Shown: positions 10,376-21,091 of the stretch, piece after piece | How positions within the stretch are numbered: the first letter of the stretch is position 1 | Layout: each line of letters begins with the position of its first letter | NCBI GenBank assembly: GCA_025526915.1 | Contig: JAHLKH010000122.1 | Span: 1 to 64,000 of the forward strand | Direction: 5' to 3' | Source of the DNA: Entophlyctis helioformis | Taxonomy: Eukaryota > Chytridiomycota > Chytridiomycetes > Chytridiales > Chytriomycetaceae | DNA length: 64,000 nucleotides | Made by a program: the position numbers and the translations under genes | Notes under the pieces: model-generated | Database searches by the model: none | The model's input: only the letters and a program-made list of their open reading frames with translations | Told to the model about the DNA's origin: nothing

Positions 10376-13300
10376 ATGGCATTTGGTCGAAAGAAGGCCG
10401 AAGAGCCAGCCCAGCCGCCGACGGGGTTGCAGCCTGCGGGGGGTGCACCCGCGACGCCTGCCCCCGCGATCGCTCAACAGCCAGCTGCAGTACCAGCAAA
10501 GTCAGCTGCATCTGCCAATACGGCAGCATCGCGACAGCCGCCAGGAACATCCGCAGCGCAGGCAAAGACGGCTGCATCTGCACCCGCGCCATCTGCGTCA
10601 GGCAAGACGACGGCAACTGCAACAACAAAACCGACGGGGAAAAAGACGCCTACTGCTGCATCTCCGACACCAGCACAGGCACCCGCCGCTGCACCACCAC
10701 CACCACCACCACCACAGGCGGCTGGACCAGCGCCAGCACAATCCGCTCCGAAAACAGCCAAGGCAGCGACTGCCAAAACAGCAGCGGGGCCGGCCGCTTC
10801 TGCTGGGAAGGGTGCAAAGACACCGGCACCGCTCGCACAGCCGGCCCAGACGACCGCTCTTCCTTCTTCTCCGCCAGCAGCAATGTCGCCGTCACAGCCG
10901 ACTTCACCACAAACGAACGCGACAGATAAGCGCGTTGCGTCGAGTAAAGCTAAAGCTGCCAAGACAGCAGCCCCTGCACCAGCCGCTGCACAGCCAAACG
11001 GGCCGTCCGGACGGCCTGGACAACCTGGCGCACCAGCAAATGCGGCTGCTTCAATGCCTCCAGCACAAGTGGCGGCAAGTCAGGCTCAATCAGCAACAGC
11101 AACAGCAGCAACAGCCGGCTCAAAAGTGGTGCCACCAACAACGCCAGCAAAGGGGAAAGGAAAGAGCGCTGCTGCTCCTGTACAACCGTCTCAACAGCAA
11201 GCTCCAGCTCCAGCTCCAGCTCCAGCAGCTCCAGTCGTCGCGGCTCCGCCTCCATCTAGCGCGTCTGCAAAGAGCAACGCGCGTGGTAAAGGCAAGCCAG
11301 AGCCGCAGGTGATTGCGCAGCCCCCAGCACCAGCTCCAGCACCAGCAGTAGCGGCAGCGCCAGTTCCCGTGCCAGATCCAAAGTCAAACAGCAAAGGTGG
11401 GTTGAAGGGCAACGGACAGCGATTGACGGATCTTCACTGGCACTCAACTGACCGCCTGACGTTTGGTCGCCACGATGGACACCAACAACGCTCAGCCAAG
11501 ACCCCTAATGCCAAGACAGCAGCAGCCAAGCCACTTGGTAGGCACACACTCTCTGTAGCTGTTCGGTCTGCACGATGCTGATTGCCTCGTTTACATGCAC
11601 TGGATTGGAGAACAGATACGCGCCAGCAAGTCCAACAGCAGCCGCCGCCGCCACAGCCAGCGATTGCGCCAGCGCCAGCACCTGCTGTTACAGGACCAGC
11701 ATCCAGGAATGCAAAGTCTGCCAAAGCAGGCAGTAATGCTGCACCTCCTGTCCAATCGCAGGCGGCCGCTCGCGGACCTGCCCCGACACAAGCTGCTGCA
11801 CCTGTATCGCAACCACCGCCACAATCAGCAATAATCCAAGCTCAGCAGCAAGCCAAGTCCACGGCTATGCCGCGGAGTAGAGCGCCAAGTGCAAGCACAG
11901 AGGACAGAGGCAGATCCTCAAGACCGACGAGTAAGCGAGCCTTGATTCTTGAATAGTTGGCTATTGCGAGGCAACTGACCCGGATTCTGCCCAAACACGA
12001 CGGCCATCAGCAAAAGCCCAGCTGCCGCCATCCAACCAGCGCGATCGATCCATATCTTCGTCAAGACCGCAGCCTGCAGCCTCATCCGCCAGATCAAGGG
12101 CACCGTCCACATCGTCCAAGTCTGCTGCTCCTTCGCGGATACCAACGCGGCAGGCTGCCACTTCTTCCTCTTCCAAGGCAGCCGGTCTCGCGGCGTCGTC
12201 CAGTCGGACTGCGACGGCGTCCATGCCCAAGACAGCCCCGAGAACAGCAACAAGAGCAGCGCTAGTGTCAGCCAACAGCAGAATGTCTTCACAGCCCGTG
12301 ACGCCCCGAAGCAGGAGCCTGTCCCCTCGGAAGACAGCAGCGGATGCATCTGTCAGATCACGGACTGCATCGCTCGAGTCGCGGTCGCGGGCAAGCAGCG
12401 GTGCACCGCGTCCACAAGCCCCATCTGGATCAGCGTCCCGCGCAACAACGGCCAAACGCCCTCAGGCACTGCAGACCATTCCCGGCTCGCCCTCACGCGC
12501 AATGCCTCCTCCTCCTGCTACTGCTTCCGCTCCTGCCGCTCCCGCACCGTCGCAAGCTCCTGCCCAAGCACCTGCTGCTCTTGCATACACCGCTTCCAAG
12601 AATGGAAAGCCTGCTGAACAGCCCAAATCTCGTGGCAGATCAGCAAGTGCGGCACCTGCACCGGTCCCTGTACCGGTTCCTGCTCCGCTTCCAGCACCGA
12701 CGGTCCAGGCATTGCCGCAGCAACCTCCAGCACCCGCCAAGCCTGCAGATCGCGGCAAGTCGCGTGGCAAGTCTGCAAGTGCAACACCGGCCGTTTCAGC
12801 TCCCGCTCCTGTTCCAGCTCCCGCCCCTGTACCGGCACCGGCACCAGTACCTGCTGCCTCTCAGCTGCCTGCACAAGCACCGAAAAAGTCTGCGCTGAAG
12901 GGATCAACAGCAAAGGCATCAACATCCGCAGCTCCCATGTCGCCAGCGTCACCTGTTTCGCCATCGTCTCCCTTGCCCCCAACATCTCCGGTACTCCAAC
13001 CAACTGCAGCAAGCGCCAAGCCGTCCAAAGTCACCATTCAAACGCAACCGCAGCAGCAGCAGCAGCAGAGCAGCCCAGCGTCGCCAACCAGTCCGCGGGC
13101 CAGAGCATCATCTGCAAAGGCCCGCCAGGGATCTGCATCTTCTGCATTGGGACGCCACGGATCCAGTCGCGGCATCCGCAAGGCAAGCCATCTGCCTGTC
13201 CCCAAGGCTCGCAACATGCGCGACCCGCACAAGATTGTCGACGCTCTCTCGTCTTCGATCAAGCGCATCAACACACTGTCTCAGGTCATGGGCGGGCCCG

Positions 13301-15491
13301 TGTATGCGAGGCGACAACGGCAGATGGTTGGCATGCGAGCAAGTGCGCTCGCGTCCGGCATTCGAGAGGTTGATCCAAGACTGGTGGACGAGCAGCAGAT
13401 GAAGCTGTTCTTGAGCGAGCTGGAAACAGAGCGTGCCGAGCGGATGCGGATCGAGCGGACCAATGCCGATCTGCACCAGCAAATCTCTGTGCTGCAAAGG
13501 CGCGTGCTGAAAGAGCAGGAGAAGACCAAGATGTTTCCCAAAGTCACTTCCATTGTGCCAACGTCGCTTGAGGTGCGCCAGATGATTGTCTGGCTGCCGA
13601 GCTGAAAATCGACTGCTGTCTACTGACGCGTTCATGCCAATGCCTCATGCTTGTTGTCAGGCCAACATCCACCTTCGGCACCAGTACCACAAGAATCTGG
13701 AAAATGAGCGCACCAAGTACGCTGCTCTGGAGCTTGAAAACAGCCGTCTGGTCCAGCAAGTGCGCGATCTTGCGATGAAGAACTGTAGGTTATCTGTCTG
13801 CCAGTCCCATTTGGTCAGGCATGCAATACTGAGATGTGCACCTGGCTGAATGCACCATGTGTTCAGTCAAGGAGAAGCGGGTGCTGTCGATCGAGGAGCA
13901 GACGCAGCATGCAAACGAGGTGTCCTTCTGGCGGCTCAAGGTCAAGGATCTCGAGATGGACAAGGAGAGCCTCAGCCAGACGCTCGGTGCCACTGAGCGC
14001 CAGCTGGCCAAGGAGCACAAGGAGAAGGAGCGCATCTTCCGCGAAATGGTGACCATGCGCCGACTGCAGATGCATCTCTCTGACAACCTCGAAGGACCGG
14101 CCCAGCACAACGACAGCCATTCTTCAGCAGGCCACTCGGCAGACGCTGCTCCTGAGCCCGAGTTTGACGACGATCTGACTGCCGGGTACCTGAGATCCAT
14201 TGGCGTGTCGATGGGCAAGGAGGAGATGGACAGTGCCGCTCAAAATGCCGAGATTGAGGTGGAGAATGCCAGTCACAAACGGGTGTCGTCAGTCAAGCGC
14301 GAAAAGACTGCACCGCCAAAGCGAGCGGCACAAGCAGAATCGTCCAAGCCAGCCCATGCACAATCAGGTGGCAGCGAGCCTGGCCATGATATCGTGCTAC
14401 AAGGGCAGGTAAATCTTGGACCAGGCTCGACCGGCATCTCGGCTTCTGGCAAGGCGGCGATCGCGACGAAGGGTGCCAAGGTTGATGCAAAAGCAACGAT
14501 CGCGGCTCCTGCTCCTGCACCAGCACCAGCCGTGGCACCACCGCCAGCTGCAAAGGGATCAAAGACGCCTGCAACGACTGCACCTTCGACGCCCGCTCCT
14601 GTCCAGAAAGGATCCAAGGCTGCAGCAACGATCGCGGCTCCTGCTCCTGCGCCTGCACCTGCTGTGGCACAACCGCCAGCTGCAAAGGGATCAAAGACAC
14701 CTGCAACGACTGCACCCTCGACGCCTGCACCTGTCCAGAAAGGATCCAAGGCTGCAGCAACGATCGCGGCTCCTGCTCCTGCACCAGCACCAGCCGTGGC
14801 ACCACCGCCAGCTGCAAAGGGATCAAAGACGCCTGCAACGACTGCACCCTCGACGCCTGCACCTGTCCAGAAAGGATCCAAGGCTTCGGCCATGGTACCT
14901 GAGCCTGTGCAGCCACACGCTCCCGAGCAACCGACTGGAAAGGGAGCAGCATCGCGACCAGCATCGGCCAAGAGTGTGAAAAGCATCAAGCTCGGCTCGA
15001 CATCTCCACCAGCCGCCACCGCACCAACCGCCACAGCCCAGACGCAGCAGCAGCAAACTAAAGCCACAAAACCAGGAACACGGCCAGGTACAGCCAACTC
15101 ACTCGCCAGCGAGGCAAAGGATCTTGTTCCGCACGACCTGCCTTCTCCGCGACATGTCGAGTTTGGCGAGGACGGTGGTGCATCCACTTTGGGAAAACGA
15201 GGAGCAGCGAGCGGAAAGCCGCGCCGGAGTCGGCAGCCTTCCGAGGAAGACTCGATGCGAGCAGCCAAAATCCAGCTCGAGTATGATGCGTATGTGGGCA
15301 GCAAGAGCGGCCCAGCCGGCGCGGCAGCCAAGGCAAGCGCGTCTACAAGCGCCACTCCTCTGCCCGGCCAGCGACCTGCCAGCGCAAAGAGCGTTGCTGG
15401 TGGCGATGGACATCCAGAATTGCCCAAGGCTTCTGCTCCGCCTGGAACGCCTGCTCCCGTTGCGTCAAAGCCGGCTGGAAAACGGAAATGA
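10376..15491 (+). CDS. Large Ala/Pro/Ser/Lys-rich low-complexity protein with a central coiled coil
   Basis: I do not recognise a family. The first exon opens at 10376 (MAFGRKKAEEPAQPP) and runs about 390 residues of Ala-Pro-Thr-Gln-rich sequence. Four more exons follow, with introns near 11538-11630, 11930-12000, 13600-13660 and 13786-13863. A more conserved-looking block lies around 13190-13560 (HKIVDALSSSIKRINTL to LELETERAERMRIERTNADL-like heptads). A long coiled coil follows at 13690-14090 (NLENERTKYAALELENSRL, then ERQLAKEHKEKERIFREM). The C-terminal third is again Ala/Pro/Lys-rich and holds three 44-residue repeats. The basic, proline-rich arms around a coiled coil resemble cytoskeleton- or microtubule-binding scaffolds, but that is only an analogy. 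The stop TGA is at 15489-15491; the gene converges on another coiled-coil gene. Confidence 0.8.
14496..14891 (+). repeat. Three 132-bp tandem repeats encoding a 44-residue Ala/Pro/Lys unit
   Basis: Units begin at 14496, 14628 and 14760 with ACGATCGCGG and stay nearly identical for 132 bp. Each encodes an APAPAPAPAV run, then AAKGSKTPATTAPSTPAPVQ and KGSKAA. Copies 1 and 3 share CCACCGCCAGC, while copy 2 has a Gln variant (VAQPPAAKG). The period is a multiple of three, so copy-number change keeps the frame. Confidence 0.92.
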
Positions 15492-15696
15492 GGAGCGTTC
15501 GATGGTTGCGTGCTGCTGGTACTTTGGCAGTGCGGCTTGTACAGTGGAGTGGGGTGGTGGAGTCGGTGGATTTATTAATGGCGGCGATGAGCAGAAATAG
15601 ACTTGAATGAAGCCTTTCTCATTCAAGAGCACACCGCGTTTGCTGGACGTCTGCCTTGCCGCCAAGGGAGAAAGAGAGGAGAGCAGCGGTCTGTTG

Positions 15697-18464
15697 TTAT
15701 CCTTGGCTGTAGTTTGAGACGGATGCTGGATATCCGACTGATGAAGCAGCCAATCCGCTGGTGCGGCCGCTCGCGCCAATCTTGGCATCCAAGCCGTCGT
15801 TGTGTGTACGCTTGTAGAGCAGCGACTCGATCGGCTCCACATCCATATTGGGCAGCCGCGACGAGGGGGCGGGCGATGGAAAGTCGTACTCATATGCCGA
15901 CGCTGCGCCAGAATTGCCACTGGCCACAGAGGCGGGGACGGGCGACAAAGCCACGATGCGGTCTTCTGGCAATACTCCGCCAAAAGCTGACGATTTTGAT
16001 GATGATGCTGCACCAGCTGCCGGTGCTGCTGATGCGGCCGAAATGGTGCTCATTGGGCCAAGCGGGCCTGTTGATGGTTGTCGCTTTGCCGAGATGAACA
16101 TGGCTGGCTTGTGGATGGTGGATCTGGGCGGCGGCGGCGCTGGGATCTGCATACGATCGTCGCCATAACTGCTGGATGCATCAGGCTGGTCCTGCGACTC
16201 TGCGATCTGCTGCATGTGGCTTTGGCTGCGACTTGGCGAATACGCGTGGCTCTTCAGTGTCGAAGAAACTGATGGCGGTGCGAGGTGTCCGGGATGCGGC
16301 CGTTGCTGCTGTGATGATGCACCAGCCTCAGACTGAGGTCCAGGCGTGCTTGCTGCAGTGGAATAGGTATCTGTCCCAGGTCTTTGAGTCGCGGCTCCGT
16401 GCGATGCAAGTGACACGGTTATGATTGGCGCATCGGCCATCTCTGGCTCGGACGGTGGGATGGGCGACATGGTGGAGCTGTACGGCTGCGATCCTCCTCG
16501 CTTGTGACCGCCCCGCAGCTTCTGGCCACGGTATCCACCGCCGCCTGCCCGCGACGAAGCCACGGACGAGGCATCTGTGTCGCGCATGTTGTATCCCGAT
16601 CCCCCATACTCGACGTCAATGCGATGCTCCTGACGTGAGTGATGCGGCGCCGTGTATATTGACATTGAGTTGATGTGGCGATCCTTGTCCTATCGCGGAG
16701 GAAAAGGTATGCGGTCCAGGTTAGTAGCGGGGTCACATGTATGCACAAGCTGCCTTGCGCGAGCAATGATGGTGGAAAGCATGCCTTGATGCGCTGCTTC
16801 AGAGACTCGATTTCTGCCTTTGCAAGATCCAGTTCGTGCAAGAGTTTGCCCGCTCGCGCCTTGGCAAACGCAATCTCGCGATCCCTCTCTCCCTCGAGCT
16901 GCCGCACTTGCTTTTGGAGTTTCTGTTCATGCCAGTGCATTTGGTCATTCACACCACTCAGCGCACTCATTGCCCAGTAGCGTCGTCAAAGCAATCGTGC
17001 GTACTGCCGACATTTCCTCCGACTCTGTAAAGTCGTTTTTGAGCTGCTCGTTGTATGCTTTGAGCCTGACAACGTCTTCAGTCTCGCCAATCTTGAGCTT
17101 GGCATTGAGCGATTGCACTCGTTCGTTGAGTCTGTAGATTTCGTCGGTTTGCGTCTGCGATGTCTTCTCCAGCATTGCAATCTTTTCCTGATACTTGACT
17201 TTTTCGGACTATCGGGCAGGTCAGTCGACATGCTATGCGCACCATGCGAGTCTGTCATGCCCACTTACTCGGTTGACGCGCAGCTCTTCGTTCATTGCGT
17301 GGATGATGCGTGGAAGGTCTGCTTGCTCCTTATCCGATCGCTGGATGGCTTTCTCCTGCCGCATGTTGATCTGAAAAGGACGCCACGTTGGTCAGTGTTG
17401 AATACGGCACCGTGCAAGTGGAGCGGCTACAGCGAGTTGTCAACATACAATCTTGAGAGTCTTTTGGTCCTCTGTCATTTTAGCAATGATTGCCTTCTGT
17501 TCGTCAATCGTCTGTACAAGCCGCGAGATCTCTTCGAGCGATGCAGACGCCATGTGCGCAAAGTCTACTGTGCGTCTGCTCGCAGGCTGTCTCTTGGGTT
17601 TTGGTGACGCCATGTCGCCTGTGCTTGTTCTTGATGTCTTGGGCGGCGTTGCTTTCTTGGCGCGCTTTGTCGCTATCAAAGACACCTGCGAGGACTGGCG
17701 ATGGACACCCTGCTCGGGGACGTTCTTGTTTCCTGTGCCGTAGACATTGCGGTAGCTGGACGTCTTCTGCAGCTGCGCGGGATGCGGATGATGCGTGTCG
17801 CTTGACCCGCTGTGGTCTGCCGCATGAGCGACAGCTGGCTGTAGCGACAAAACCTGCTCCTTGCCTGAAGTGGCAGCTGGCTTCAGGATGGATCGTTGAT
17901 CTGGCGGGAATGGCGCATAAACATGTAAGGAATGGCTGGTGTTGGCTGCCAACATGAATGTGGCTCACTTGGACTGATACCAGCGTCAACGCGCTGCTTT
18001 AGTTTGGCGGGCAGCTTGACTTGCGCTGCCAGGTAAGGCTCGGCGGTATGGACCGACTTAGCCTCGTCCAAGTCAGGCTCGCGGTGCTGCTGATGCGGAT
18101 GGCTTGGTGCCTTGTGCTGCTGTACAATCTGCGGCAATTGGCTTGGCCGGCTATTGACTTTGGCATGAGCTGTCTCGGATGGATGCCGCGAATGCATCTG
18201 AGGGTCTCGCGTTGCAGTTATTGTTGTCTCGTTGGATTGCGTCTGTGTCCCTGGGTCTCCTGGCATGCCGCTGTGGCTTGCGCTGCGAATGTGGCTGTTG
18301 AAACTGGGCTTGTCACCACGGGTGTCGCTCAATGGCGTGGCGGTTCGAGGAAGCTGGATGGCCTGGGCAGTGCCCGTCGTCGTGGCGAAAAAGTCGTCAA
18401 GGCTGTCGTCGTGACGGCCTCGCGATGACGGAGGCTTGGACACCGCAACTGGCCGATGCAGCAT
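15697..18464 (-). CDS. Serine-rich coiled-coil protein, unknown family
   Basis: The frame opens at 18464 (MLHRPVAVSKPPSSRGR) and ends with TAA at 15697. The N-terminal 300 or so residues are Ser/His/Pro-rich and basic (KRAKKATPPKTSRT). The middle, split by several short introns between about 17600 and 16740, is a heptad-patterned coiled coil: EEISRLVQTIDEQKAIIAKM, then DEIYRLNERVQSLNAKLKI and LHELDLAKAEIESLKQRIK. The last exon (about 320 residues, 16677-15697) is Ser/Gly/Pro-rich and disordered-looking. No enzymatic motif or membrane segment is visible. Such proteins often belong to centrosomes or other cytoskeletal structures, but nothing here proves it. It is divergent from TBC1D19 with a 65-bp gap and converges on the Ala/Pro-rich coiled-coil gene (205-bp gap). 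Confidence 0.75.
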
Positions 18465-18529
18465 GTTGAAGACTTGTGAACATTTGGACGCGACAACGCG
18501 ACAATTCAACAACCACGACATATATTGAC

Positions 18530-20805
18530 ATGAACGGCGGTGAGGCGACACTGGCTGGACGGCGCAGCCGCTCTTTGTGTGCCGTGGCTTCTAACCCGCC
18601 AGCACGGCTCCCGCAGAGGCTCTCCAAGGACAAGCAAAGTCTGCAGACGACCTCGAGGCTGTTGCCAGAAGCGTCTACGCCAGCCATCTGCAGACCACGT
18701 CCGTGTTCTGGACACAGCGACGTCTGCTCACGGTAGGCTCGCAGACCATAGGCACCTCATGGATGGCGTGTGACGCTGACGAGGCATGTGCAAAGGATGC
18801 GGTGCTGCAGAGCGCAACAACACCACAGGAACTCGAACAGCTGGTGCTCAAAACCTTCCATGCCCCTGGCCATGGGTTCCGGCAGCAGGTCGAGAACTTT
18901 ACATCGCTGTGGCACCGACGACTGGCCAGCGGGGCCGTCGGTGTCAATTCAAGACTGTCAGGGTACATGCGGATCTTGATGCGTCTTCCAGCCTGCATTC
19001 GACCTCAAGTGCTTGCCGCTAACCGTGTTGACCAACAGCGCCGAGCAGACGGACACGGCTCTGGAAAGCGCCATCCAGGCCGTAAACAAGACGCTTGACA
19101 CGCTTGTGCGTCGCCGGCTCAACCGCATGTCCGTCGAGATGAATGCGCCGCTGGCGAGACGTGTAAGCCACTCAATGCCATTGTGACCATGCGCAGCTTT
19201 CGTTGCATTCCATGCGCATACTGAATGGTCTCTTGTATAGAGGACATTGGCAGAAGAAGCCGCATTCATGGATAACAACGAGAACGAGTACACCGTCAAC
19301 GTGGCAGCCAATCTGGTGCAGAACGACTGTTTTCCGTCAAAGGGCTGGAGCCAGGAGGTCCCAAAGACCTGCCTGTACGACGATGTCGATCTCTTGGATG
19401 CGATCAGGCCGATCAAGGTGCGGCCCACTGTGCCAGCTGCGCCGCAGGACCCGCTTGGCTCGAAAATCTGGTCATCACTGTCTGTCGACATGGACACACG
19501 CTCGCTGGAGGACATGCGGCTGGCGTTCCGTGAGCTGCATCCCGTCTTCAAACACGTTGGGCTGGACGATGGCATTGACCCTGCAACGTCATCCTCGCTC
19601 GGCGACGATCCATTCTTGCTGAAGCATGTCGAGGTTGGCTTGACAGTACTGGCGTCAGCGTCATCGCGTGTTGCACGGCAGTATGCAAAGCAAGGCATAC
19701 CAGCAAACTTGCGTCCAAAAGTGTGGGACCTGATCATGCAGTCGGATATGACGGACTGCTATGCCGCACATGTAAGATACTGCTGTACTTGTTGGCCTCT
19801 GTTGTGCCACGCCGAGCACTCACGTCGGCGCGTTGGGACAGGTTCGCAGGATACACACGCGACTCAAAGTCATGGTGTCACGCCACGATCTCCTTGTCGA
19901 CCGCCTGATTCAACTGGACGCCAAGCATGCTGGAAACGACGACGGATACTTTGTATTCGAGGACATGGTGCGCGATGTACTTTTGCTTTGGACTCGAGAC
20001 GTATGGCTCCAGCGAGCTGTGGGTCCGCCAGGGCGTGCTGGAACAAGCTCAAGTCATCCCAAGACTGATGCCAAGGGCCAATATGCCTCAACGCTTGCAT
20101 CCATTTACGGCGTGCCCATGTCTGCAAAACCCTCCGAGTGGACGATGGACAACGAGGCATATCCGCCAAACGGGATTCTTCCATTCTGGGGGATTTCTCT
20201 GTATGCCATGCCGGTGTGCTTCCTGCACGAGACGGCAGAGCACGTCTATATGACATTCCGTGAACTGTACTCAAGGTATCGCGGTGATATCGATCGTGCT
20301 TCCTGGTCAACCTGCCAGCTGACGACCAGCTTCCTCTTGCGATAGGTACTTTTTCAACTTGCACACCATCTCGTCACAGCCGGGAACGCTGCTGCACCTG
20401 TGCGCAACATTCCAGAACCTGCTCAAGCAGGCCGATGCACTTGTGTACTTTCATCTGTCAACCACTCTGTCGCTCGCACCATTGGACCTGGCCTTCAAGT
20501 GGATGCTCTATGCCTTTGTTGGTGTCTTGGATTGCGAGCAGGTGCTTCTACTCTGGGACCGCATCCTCGCATATGATTCGCTGGAGCTGCTTCCGTTGAC
20601 TGCCGTGGCTCTGATTGTGTTCCGGCGCGACCTTGTGCTGCAGTCTCAGAATTCAAACGAGATCGAGGCGTGTTTCTCAGACTTGTCCATGCTCAAATGG
20701 GTGCCGCTTGTTCAGCAGTTGCTGTTTCATTCATGCGATTCCGATGTCAGGCCCACCTCTAATGCGCAAGGCAACCCAACAACGAGGACGAGGGGCAAAT
20801 CCTGA
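18530..20805 (+). CDS. TBC1D19: TBC1D19-like TBC (Rab-GAP) domain protein
   Basis: The protein matches animal TBC1D19 along its length. After an N-terminal helical region (SVYASHLQTTSVFWTQRRLL; ELEQLVLKTFHAPG) come AAFMDNNENEYTVNVAANLV and DMRLAFRELHPVFKHVGLDD, then the TBC domain: GIPANLRPKVWDLIM, RHDLLVDRLIQLDAK, DGYFVFEDMVRDVLL, YPPNGILPFWGISLYAMPVC, FFNLHTISSQPG and LLLWDRILAYDSLELL. TBC proteins normally stimulate GTP hydrolysis by Rab GTPases. The canonical IxxDxxR arginine-finger motif is not obvious here, as in the animal relative, so GAP activity is uncertain. The best-fitting first exon is only ten bases (18530-18539, ATGAACGGCG) joined to an acceptor near 18618. About seven introns follow. 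Confidence 0.88.
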
Positions 20806-21091
20806 ATGAAGACGACGGAAACGGCTTGAAGGTTGGCACGCTTCAATCCAATAGATCTCGTCAGTCTCTCTACAATCATGTGTCTGTGATCGTCTCTTCG
20901 ATGTCTTGGCGACTTGAGCTGTGCCATTCTGTTGTGGTGTCCTGAGCCAGCGACATTCACCACACAGCGGCCAGGAAACGCGAAACCAGACGCGTTGCCC
21001 TGACGCGCTTTCCCCCGTCTAACATTATCGTCAGCAAACAAACCACAGAAGAAGAAGCACAAGAGATACCAGACACGCCTAAACCTGCCCG
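20806..21091. other. Intergenic gap, TBC1D19 to repeat-protein gene
   Basis: These 286 bp lie between genes on the same strand. I see no conserved reading frame, RNA gene or repeat. The region should hold the polyadenylation region of TBC1D19 and the promoter of the next gene, but no clear TATA or CCAAT box is visible. Confidence 0.5.

Noticed and set aside
14273..15427. 384-codon minus-strand frame rich in Gly/Ala opposite the 44-residue repeats
   Set aside because: It mirrors the Ala/Pro repeats of the plus-strand gene; no independent evidence.
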